Positions 5,105 through 11,128 of a stretch of DNA of 14,680 nucleotides are shown here, one piece after another. Source of the stretch: Candidatus Portnoybacteria bacterium CG_4_10_14_0_2_um_filter_44_20 (GTDB lineage: Bacteria; Patescibacteriota; Minisyncoccia; Portnoybacterales; GCA-002795985); the NCBI GenBank assembly GCA_002792395.1, contig PFOG01000131.1, forward strand, positions 1 to 14,680, in the 5' to 3' direction. The translations under genes were made by a program, and so were the position numbers. How positions within the stretch are numbered: the stretch's first letter is position 1; each line of letters opens with the position of its first letter. The notes beneath the pieces are model-generated. The model was not told the origin of the DNA, searched no databases, and saw only the letters and a program-made list of their open reading frames with translations.

Positions 5105-7792
5105 TCAATAGGCCTTGCCTATCAATGTTCCTTTATAATAATACATTAAAACCTCTTTATAGTTTTTGCCATTATTGATAAGCTGTCGTCCTCCGGCCGC
5201 TGACATTCCGGCACAATGATTATCCGCTCCGCAAGTGGTGCGGGTATAGGGTGCGCCAGCCGGGTCTTTTATCCCGCCCGACAAATACTCAAAGCCTGTT
5301 TGGCAATATTTGCCGCTCCAGACCGAACAGGCGCTGCGCGTGCCGTCGGTATAAACCTCGGGCGCTCCGGAAGAATAAGCGGCAACAATTGCTTGGCCGT
5401 TATAGGTTATTATTTCTCCTTTGGTTTCGGTAACCGCCCTGACAATATCCGATGCCAGAGCCTCCCGGCCATAGCCCTTGTATAGTTGGCATGATGGCGT
5501 GTTGTCGAGCTGATATAGCTCGTCGGTGCCGTATTTTCCACCCTGTTTAATATAATAATAAGCGTAGGTTCGCGCGGCCACAATTAAAGTTTTGATATAA
5601 CCGTAATCTTCGCCATTATTAACCTCGCCGATACCCTTCAGATAATCTTCCAGGGGTAATTCGTTGATAGCCCACACTTTTTGGGACTTCGGAGAATATC
5701 GTACTTCAAGAGTTCCGCGAAACTTGTTGTAATTCGCAGACTTATTCCAATTCCAGTCGGCGTATGACACAATCTCTAAAATTGACCCGGCCAAAGGAAT
5801 AAATTTAGCGTTTACTGAAGCGGAGTATGGCACAACTGTTTGTCCGGTTTTGGTCTGGCAAGAATTATTGCTATTGCAATATTGATATTGGCCAGGCGAT
5901 GAAACGATTACATCTTGAGATTGAGGCGGGCTGTAGATAGCGACTCGGATAAACGGCTCGCCTGCAACGCTTTGCGTAGCATTGCGGGCAGGTTCGCCCG
6001 AAAAAACGTTGTTGGGCGCCGTTTGGCTCTGGCCAGACGATTCGGGGGTGGATTGGGTACCGGAAAGCGTTGTCGCGCCCGCAACGGCTCCGCCATAGAG
6101 TGAGTTGAAATCGTTCGCGTTCAACGCAATAACATTGGTCCACTTATAGCCAGCTCGGGTAAAATCTTCGGCTGACGCGACTAATGTTTTTTGGCCGTTC
6201 GTAATGATATAAACTGCCGGGTTTTCCTTTGTTTTTAGCAGTGTTCCGTCCGGATACCGCGCCGGCTCACCCATCGCAAGGGAAGCCATTTCATTTGGTG
6301 GCAGCGTTTTAATTTTGTTCCAGGAATATTTTAGGCTTTCAAAAATTTCCGCCGATAAGATCGGGCGTAACTGCTGGTTGCTGATCAAAAAAACCGCTGG
6401 GCTCTGAGAAAATTTTACCAAACTGCCATCGGGATATGGCATTGCGTTTCCTGTTAAATAATTGTCGATTTCTGTGTCGGCCAGTGTTTTGATCTTCGAC
6501 CAAACGAAACCCAGAAAGTCAAAAAGTGCCGCTGAGCCAACCTGTCTTTTTTTCCCATTCTCAATGAAATAGACGCTCGGATCCCCCCGTTTCTTTACCA
6601 AACTATTATCCGGCCCATAAAAAATAGGTTGATCCATTACATAAAAATCCAATTCGTCTTTCGGGATTGTCTTAACGGATGACAAATTATAGCCGATGTT
6701 CACGAATTGTTGAGCGGTCATTTTGAACGGCCTGATCTTGCCATTATCGCTTACCAAATAAATGGTCGAATCTTTATCAGATCTAAGAAGAGAGCCGGTT
6801 AAATACTTATAAAAGCGGCTATCGGAAAATAGATCGATCTGGCTTTTTGAAATTTTAATTAATTTGCTGTATGTTCCGCCAGAAGAAGTAAGGGTCGCCA
6901 TAGTGTTATAGGCCTTACGCGCGCCATTAACAACTTGATAGAAATTATTATCCGCGACGGAGCCAGCAGTTTGGGGGATGGTTTGATATAGATAGTTTTT
7001 ATAATTGGCCGCGTAAACTGCTGCTTGGCGCCGTACGTTATTTAAATTAATGATCCCCGGGCACTGCGTATTCTCAATATCTTTGTGGCCCAAAACTGTA
7101 TAGCCGGCAAAAACATCGGTAAATCCTTTGGTGTTGAAATTCCAAATAGAGGATGACTTAATTGCTATCGGATCAAGTCCGTTAGCCGCAGCCAGCCAAC
7201 CAACTAAGCGTTCTAATGAGGCGTACACTTGTGGGTTAGCATCCTGATTGGTGAAGGTTCCCAGTAGGACGATACCGATGCTTCCATAATTAAAATTATC
7301 TTTATCTGAATCGCGAAAGACATGCGCGCCGCGTACGCCATTGCCGCCATATCGGCCCTCATAAATCTTGCCGTTTTGGTCGATAATATAGTCGTAACCA
7401 ATATCGCCCCAGCCTTGTGTTACGGCCTGAAAACGATAAATGCTTTGTATTCTGGCGATTGCCGGAATTGGATCGTTGTTGGCCGTCGCTGAATGATGGA
7501 TAATAATCCGTTCAACCGGCTGCCAGTCAGACGGATAAACGGTATTTTGCGGAATCCAGGTCAACAGATTATGCAAATTCGGCGAATTGTCCCAGATCGA
7601 ACGCGGCAAAATCACCGGCACATCGGAATCGCTATAAACCAAAAAAGAATCGTTTTGCGCGACCGTTGCTGGCGTGGTGGAGGCAGTCGGTGTTGTGGTG
7701 GCAGCCTGAGCAAGGCAAAGCATACTAAAAAACCCTGCCCCAAAGGCGATAAGCATTAAACTCGCTGTAAGTTTTTTTACGGAAGCAATCAT
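5105..7792 (-). CDS. secreted N-acetylmuramoyl-L-alanine amidase fused to a SpoIID transglycosylase domain
   Basis: From the ATG at 7792 the product is 895 residues. Residues 1-30 are a signal peptide (VKKLTASLMLIAFGAGFFSM...AQA). Residues about 93-265 are an Amidase_2/PGRP domain: IIIHHSAT with H99, GYDYIIDQNGKIYEGR, VLGHKDI with H236, and NTQCPG with C244, the usual zinc ligands. Residues about 335-565 hold four degenerate repeats of about 55-60 residues (pattern: PDGSLVK, x-P-AVFLI, RPI-S-A, then a helix and KIKTL). Residues about 613-890 are a SpoIID domain with LPLEDYLKGIGEV (E723 the candidate catalytic Glu), LIVAARTYAYYY and AAYSSGAPEVYT. It would strip stem peptides from peptidoglycan and then cut the denuded glycan. 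The open frame extends 25 codons upstream, but the signal peptide fixes the start. No Shine-Dalgarno is visible. It precedes a GT2 gene. Confidence 0.93.
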   Translation of the reverse strand: MIASVKKLTASLMLIAFGAGFFSMLCLAQAATTTPTASTTPATVAQNDSFLVYSDSDVPVILPRSIWDNSPNLHNLLTWIPQNTVYPSDWQPVERIIIHHSATANNDPIPAIARIQSIYRFQAVTQGWGDIGYDYIIDQNGKIYEGRYGGNGVRGAHVFRDSDKDNFNYGSIGIVLLGTFTNQDANPQVYASLERLVGWLAAANGLDPIAIKSSSIWNFNTKGFTDVFAGYTVLGHKDIENTQCPGIINLNNVRRQAAVYAANYKNYLYQTIPQTAGSVADNNFYQVVNGARKAYNTMATLTSSGGTYSKLIKISKSQIDLFSDSRFYKYLTGSLLRSDKDSTIYLVSDNGKIRPFKMTAQQFVNIGYNLSSVKTIPKDELDFYVMDQPIFYGPDNSLVKKRGDPSVYFIENGKKRQVGSAALFDFLGFVWSKIKTLADTEIDNYLTGNAMPYPDGSLVKFSQSPAVFLISNQQLRPILSAEIFESLKYSWNKIKTLPPNEMASLAMGEPARYPDGTLLKTKENPAVYIITNGQKTLVASAEDFTRAGYKWTNVIALNANDFNSLYGGAVAGATTLSGTQSTPESSGQSQTAPNNVFSGEPARNATQSVAGEPFIRVAIYSPPQSQDVIVSSPGQYQYCNSNNSCQTKTGQTVVPYSASVNAKFIPLAGSILEIVSYADWNWNKSANYNKFRGTLEVRYSPKSQKVWAINELPLEDYLKGIGEVNNGEDYGYIKTLIVAARTYAYYYIKQGGKYGTDELYQLDNTPSCQLYKGYGREALASDIVRAVTETKGEIITYNGQAIVAAYSSGAPEVYTDGTRSACSVWSGKYCQTGFEYLSGGIKDPAGAPYTRTTCGADNHCAGMSAAGGRQLINNGKNYKEVLMYYYKGTLIGKAY

Positions 7793-7845
7793 ATGGTCAA
7801 ACCGATAATAGCAGATAAATCTCGGTGTATTTATACATATAATAA

Positions 7846-7922
7846 TAAAAAACCCTCCTTTAAGCAAGCCATGTTTTTTTGGACGGTCCCCCGCCCGTAA
7901 AAAACCTTCCTTTAAGCAAGTC
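7846..7922. repeat. pair of 25-bp direct repeats upstream of the wall hydrolase
   Basis: Positions 7846-7870 and 7898-7922 match at 23 of 25 bases (AAAAAACC, Y, TCCTTTAAGCAAG, Y, C). They are spaced 52 bp start to start. On the minus strand each includes AAAGGAGG/AAAGGAAG, then GGTTTTTTA. Between them is GGACGGTCC, a perfect short palindrome (7881-7889). The arrangement could be a duplicated regulatory site or remains of a duplicated leader. Confidence 0.7.
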
Positions 7923-7937
7923 GGTCCTTGTGGATAA

Positions 7938-7966
7938 AATAAAAAGGCCGATTGTTGTCAATCGGC
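7938..7966 (-). terminator. rho-independent terminator of the hpt operon
   Basis: GCCGATTG (7947-7954) and CAATCGGC (7959-7966) form an 8-bp stem with a 4-nt loop. On the minus strand it is followed by CTTTTTATTTTA. It lies 13 bp after the repaired stop codon of the Qng1-like gene at 7979, which supports that position as the true gene end. Confidence 0.88.
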
Positions 7967-7978
7967 TTCTTCGGTCAA

Positions 7979-8957
7979 TTAATAAGCCGTGGTTCGGTAA
8001 ATCGGCTGAAATAATTCGACGCGCTTTTTGCAAACGCTCGAGAAAATACATTGGGCGCATTGCGGATCTTCTGTCTCGGGACAATATCGCCGGCCCAGCC
8101 ACAATTTTTCATCAATAAAAGGCATCTGTTTGCCCGATCTGGAGATCAGCCGTCTAACTGCCCGATACGTGGCGTAACGAATACGATATTCGGCTTTTGC
8201 GTTAACCCAGAGCTTTTTTCGTTCACGGGTTGCTCTTTTTTATTCAGATCAACAAGCCCGAGACGCAACGCTAAACGCATGAGGTGATAGTCAACAATTG
8301 GAGACCAGCATTGCGGGTCTTTGACCTCCAAAAATTTTTCCGGCCGATTGGACAAAACCATCGCCAGTAACAAATTTTTCTTTTTGAAACGATCGCGGTT
8401 GTAACCGGGAACTTCCCGCGTCAGCCACAAGAAAAAATCCAGTGATCGTCCCAAGCTATTGGCCTGTTTAACTATTTTAATCGGTTCGTTGCCGTTTTTA
8501 AGAAACCACTGTCCGTAAGAGTTGGTTAACTGGTGTCTCTCCTGCATATCCGGAAAATCAATCGGCCCATTTGCGTCAACGAAGATTTTTTTAGCAGACC
8601 ATCAAAGCTTATCTTCGCCAATCTCGCCCGTTCAAAAATTAAGGGGTCGTTATCCAGCGCTTTCTTGCAGGCGGCCCATAATAAATCAGAGCCTTTTAAT
8701 TTTTTGTCATCTAGGCAGCCGAATATCGGCTCTCGATAGCCGTTTTCGTCGCCGTGCCAAAAACCATATTGATGCAGACAAACAAAAAAGAAAAAATTAA
8801 TTGCTTGGGGATGATTGAGCGCCGGGTACATACGCGAGGCAACGATTTCTTTTCTGCCAGTTTCGTGGCTATAGAAATTAAGGCCGCAGCTTTCATTCGG
8901 CAATTCTCCCAGAAGCTTTGCCACTTTCCCGGTCTGTCGGCTATTAACTTTTGCCAT
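7979..8957 (-). CDS. queuosine-salvage (DUF2419/Qng1)-like N-glycosylase, two apparent frameshifts
   Basis: The gene reads in three frames: start to about 8592, then to about 8236 (or 8214), then to the TAA at 7979. Restoring one A in the A7 run at 8586-8592 and one in the A6 run at 8236-8241 (or 8214-8219) gives one 326-residue protein. It resembles the Q_salvage family, which hydrolyses queuosine 5'-monophosphate to free queuine: HPQAINFFFFVCLHQYGFW (49-67), PDMQERHQLTNSYG (136-149, cf. human QNG1 'EERHRILNETG'), REVPGYNRDR (181-190) and SPIVDYHLMRLALRLGLV (219-236), with D223 the candidate catalytic Asp. Beyond the second shift are residues human QNG1 lacks: four cysteines in C-x7-C-x2-C-x5-C spacing (293, 301, 304, 310), as in EndoIII Fe-S clusters, ending FQPIYRTTAY. 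The start has AAAGGAG upstream and overlaps hpt by 14 bp. A related DNA/nucleotide glycosylase is the alternative. Confidence 0.7.
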
Positions 8958-9510
8958 GATTTTTATCTCCTTTTTCGCCGTCAATCTGGGCGGTCTCGAC
9001 ATACCCGACGTATGGCAAGTTGCGATAATTGCCCTGATAGTCCAGGCCGCAACCAATCAGGAATTTATCGGGAACTTCAAAGCCGACATAATCAAGATTG
9101 ACCTCTATTTTTCTGCGGGCTGGCTTATTAAGCAAGGTGCACACTTTCAATGAGCTTGGCTGTTTTGCCCATAAGTATTTCAACAAAAAATCCATGGTTA
9201 TACCGGAATCGACAATGTCCTCGACAATTAATAAGTCTTTGTCTTCGAGATTTCCCTGTGGCTCGAGGATTAATTCGATTTTTCCGGAACTCTTGGTATC
9301 TTTGCCATAACTTGAAACTCTCATTGGCATATTTTCGGTTTCAACACCCAATTCCGAAAGCTCTTTTCGTAATCTTTCCGAAAACCATTGCGCCCCCCTT
9401 AGAACAGTGATCGTTGTCAGCTCGCGATAGCCGCTAGCAGTTATTTCTTTTGCTAACTCCGCTATTTTTTTTATGACAACATCCGTCCCGATCAAAACCT
9501 TTATATCCAC
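8944..9510 (-). CDS. hpt: hypoxanthine/guanine phosphoribosyltransferase
   Basis: This 188-residue type I phosphoribosyltransferase would convert hypoxanthine or guanine plus PRPP to IMP or GMP in purine salvage. The PRPP loop is DLLIVEDIVDSGIT (92-105), with the acidic pair E96-D97. ITVLRGAQWF is the PPi loop region, MRVSSYG (63-69) the flexible active-site loop, and YVGFEVPDKFLIGCGLDY the base-binding end. Length is normal for the family. It starts with GTG at 9510 behind AGGAGG at 5 nt spacing. Its 3' end overlaps the start of the Qng1-like glycosylase by 14 bp, so the two are probably translationally coupled. A promoter lies at 9555-9583. Confidence 0.95.
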   Translation of the reverse strand: MDIKVLIGTDVVIKKIAELAKEITASGYRELTTITVLRGAQWFSERLRKELSELGVETENMPMRVSSYGKDTKSSGKIELILEPQGNLEDKDLLIVEDIVDSGITMDFLLKYLWAKQPSSLKVCTLLNKPARRKIEVNLDYVGFEVPDKFLIGCGLDYQGNYRNLPYVGYVETAQIDGEKGDKNHGKS

Positions 9511-9554
9511 TTGCCCCTCCTCTTTCTTTTTTACAAAGTACTATTCTTGGGCAC

Positions 9555-9583
9555 AGAATAACAGAAAAGTTTTGCTAACGCAA
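9555..9583 (-). promoter_or_regulatory. sigma70-type promoter of the hpt operon
   Basis: On the minus strand TTGCGT (plus 9578-9583) and TATTCT (plus 9555-9560) are separated by exactly 17 nt. They lie about 45 bp upstream of the hpt start codon. Confidence 0.6.
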
Positions 9584-9616
9584 CTCTTCAGCAGTGCGCA
9601 AATAAATTTTCCGGTC

Positions 9617-9641
9617 AAATAAAAAGCCCCAATTTCGGGGC
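9617..9641 (-). terminator. rho-independent terminator after the GNAT gene
   Basis: GCCCC (9626-9630) and GGGGC (9637-9641) form a 5-bp G/C stem with a 6-nt loop, followed on the minus strand by TTTTTATTT. It lies downstream of the acetyltransferase gene and upstream of the hpt promoter. Confidence 0.75.
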
Positions 9642-9671
9642 GTTTTCTTGATTTTCACGGCGTGGCCACGA

Positions 9672-9720
9672 AAATTAAGAAATAGAACGGGAGCGTAGCG
9701 ACTGTGACATTTCTTAATTT
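9672..9720. repeat. perfect 12-bp inverted repeat overlapping a stop codon
   Basis: AAATTAAGAAAT (9672-9683) and ATTTCTTAATTT (9709-9720) are exact inverted repeats around a 25-bp G/C-richer centre (AACGGGAGCGTAGCGACTG). The right arm contains the TAA of the repaired acetyltransferase gene. Without a T-tail it is more like a palindromic element than a terminator; a proper terminator follows at 9617-9641. Confidence 0.75.
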
Positions 9721-10201
9721 AATTCTAAGCGGTAGATGTTTTTTTCCCGGCCGCTGACAACTTTGGCGCCGATTTTTTGGAAGCCAAGACGCTCCCAGAG
9801 TTTGTTCGCGGCCACTCGGCAGGAACGGCTGGTCAGCTCAATCGCGGTGACTTTTTTTCTTTGGTGCTTTTAATCAAATACTGTCCAAACGCCATGCCTA
9901 ATCCCCTGCCTCGAAGCGCTTCCAAAATAACAAAATCCTCGATCCTCGCCTCTTTTTTCATTAATGTTTCGGGTCCGACACAAAGCGTTCCCATGCCCAC
10001 AATTTTCCTATCTACTTCCAGAAGATAGAGGCGTAAGCCATCCTGGCATATTAAGCGGACCAGTGTTAATTCATCAATCGGCGTCGCTCTGTCCGAAAGA
10101 TCCTTCAACAAGCAATTTATCGCGGTTACAATTTCCCTAAAAGGACTGTAACCATAATTAAATTCACGAAGATGCTTATTGTTAAGGCAGTAAATTTTCA
10201 T
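9714..10201 (-). CDS. GNAT family N-acetyltransferase, one apparent frameshift
   Basis: The first frame stops at 9833 with an aberrant tail. Adding one A to the A7 run at 9852-9858 restores a 162-residue protein that continues VTAIELTSRSCRVAANKLWE and RLGFQKIGAKVVSG, ending RLELN at 9714. This is the normal GNAT C-terminus (motif B, with the 'AxxLWxRLGF' helix). Motif A is IEDFVILEALRGRGLGMAFG, with R-G-x-G-L-G the acetyl-CoA pyrophosphate loop; it lies near residues 87-106. LRLYLLEVDRKIVGMGTLCV is the preceding beta-hairpin. The substrate is unknown; the small-molecule or generic GNA1-like form is typical. The start ATG has GGAGG upstream. The terminator at 9617-9641 follows. Confidence 0.85.
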
Positions 10202-10283
10202 CAGCGCCCCCTCCTAAAACACTATCTTATATATATCAAATAGTAAAATTGTGTCAAGGCAAAAAATGAGCAATCGAATTTTC

Positions 10284-10312
10284 TTGCTTTTTGAGACATG
10301 GTTTGTTATTAT
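10284..10312 (+). promoter_or_regulatory. sigma70-type promoter of the exported Ntn-hydrolase gene
   Basis: TTGCTT (10284-10289) and TATTAT (10307-10312) are separated by 17 nt. The predicted transcript starts near 10319, giving a leader of about 43 nt before the ATG at 10362. Confidence 0.5.
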
Positions 10313-10361
10313 ACAGTCGCTCTTTGAAAAAAGAAGAACATCGCCAACGAAGGAGGAAGCG

Positions 10362-10955
10362 ATGAGAAAAAGAAATATTTTGATGTTTTTTTTAATCTTA
10401 TGTGTTTGTTTTGTCTACTGTGTAAAAAATGCCGGGGCAACTGCGATAGTCGGCATCATTCAGGACGGCCGTATCTGGGTGAGTGGCGACAGTAGAGCAG
10501 TGTCGGGATATACAATAACCGACGATGTCCAAAAAGTTTTCAAAAGCGAAGACGGAAGATTTATTGTGGGATTTGCTGGTTCGCTGAAGGGCGGACAAGT
10601 ATTGCAATATTTTTTGAAAGTCCCGCTTCAAGAAAAGAATCAGACAGTATTAGAATTTATGGTAAAAACTTTTGTTCCCGCCATACAAAAATGTCTTTCG
10701 GAAAAGAACGGTGGCATGGTGGAAATTATTGTAGGATACAAATCCCGACTGTTTTTAATTGATTCGGAATTTGTAGTCATCGAATCAACTCTTCGAGGTT
10801 TTGATGCGATAGGGATCGGTCGCGCTTATTGTTTAGGGTCGCTTTGCGCAACGGAAGGAATGAGTCCGGAACAAAGAATAAAAATCGCAATAGAAGCAGC
10901 CGCACGTTTTAACGCGGCTGTGGCCCCGCCCATTAACGTCCTTACTCTGCCATAA
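10362..10955 (+). CDS. exported proteasome/HslV-like Ntn-hydrolase
   Basis: The ATG at 10362 follows AAGGAGGAAGC and gives 197 residues. Residues 1-26 are a signal peptide: MRKR, hydrophobic LMFFLILCVCFVYCV, then NAGA with an AxA-type cleavage site. Cleavage there exposes Thr27. From that residue the sequence follows the proteasome beta/HslV core: TAIVGIIQDGRIWVSGDSRA places D43 at mature position 17, as in HslV and 20S beta subunits. K58 in VQKVFK aligns with catalytic Lys33 with one gap, and FIVGFAGSLKGG and FDAIGIGRAYCLGSL match the HslV 'AGFAGG' and 'AIGSGG' strands. The C-terminal helix MSPEQRIKIAIEAAARFN fits too. The T/D/K set thus appears intact. Known HslV and proteasomes are cytosolic, so an exported member is odd. 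The gene is monocistronic between its own promoter and terminator. Substrate is unknown. Confidence 0.8.
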   Translation: MRKRNILMFFLILCVCFVYCVKNAGATAIVGIIQDGRIWVSGDSRAVSGYTITDDVQKVFKSEDGRFIVGFAGSLKGGQVLQYFLKVPLQEKNQTVLEFMVKTFVPAIQKCLSEKNGGMVEIIVGYKSRLFLIDSEFVVIESTLRGFDAIGIGRAYCLGSLCATEGMSPEQRIKIAIEAAARFNAAVAPPINVLTLP

Positions 10956-10985
10956 AAATTTTAATTTCGAAAATTCCATTTGGGC

Positions 10986-11017
10986 GTCCCCCCGCAATAC
11001 TGCAGGGGGCTTTTTAT
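10986..11017 (+). terminator. rho-independent terminator
   Basis: CCCCC (10988-10992) pairs with GGGGG (11005-11009). After one mismatch, GCA (10994-10996) pairs with TGC (11001-11003) around an ATAC loop. TTTTTAT follows. It ends the Ntn-hydrolase transcript. Confidence 0.85.
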
Positions 11018-11031
11018 ATGCACCCAACCTT

Positions 11032-11051
11032 CACAAAAAACAAATTTTGTG
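11032..11051. repeat. 7-bp inverted repeat upstream of tryptophanase
   Basis: CACAAAA (11032-11038) and TTTTGTG (11045-11051) are exact inverted repeats around AACAAA. The site sits in the 112-bp gap before the tryptophanase gene, where I could not identify a convincing -35/-10 pair. It may be an operator or a chance hairpin. Confidence 0.35.
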
Positions 11052-11128
11052 GTAATGTTTGCATAATCAAATTAAATTTCGTCATTAGTAGTCAGGTTCT
11101 TTGAAATAAAAAGCAAGGAGATTGCTCT

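Noticed and set aside
7797..7838. 13-residue leader ORF upstream of the wall hydrolase
   Set aside because: The ATG lies about 14 nt from the Shine-Dalgarno-like sequence and the peptide has no distinctive content.
7860..8102. 80-residue minus-strand open frame
   Set aside because: It overlaps the repaired C-terminus of the Qng1-like gene in another frame and runs through the terminator and the direct repeats.
8146..8547. Separate 133-residue gene
   Set aside because: It is the middle part of the Qng1-like protein in a shifted frame; joining at the A7 run at 8586-8592 restores conserved sequence, and its final residues are out of frame.
11018..11104. TnaC-like leader peptide before tryptophanase
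   Set aside because: The only open frame, 28 codons, has no tryptophan, no Shine-Dalgarno and starts inside the tail of the preceding terminator.
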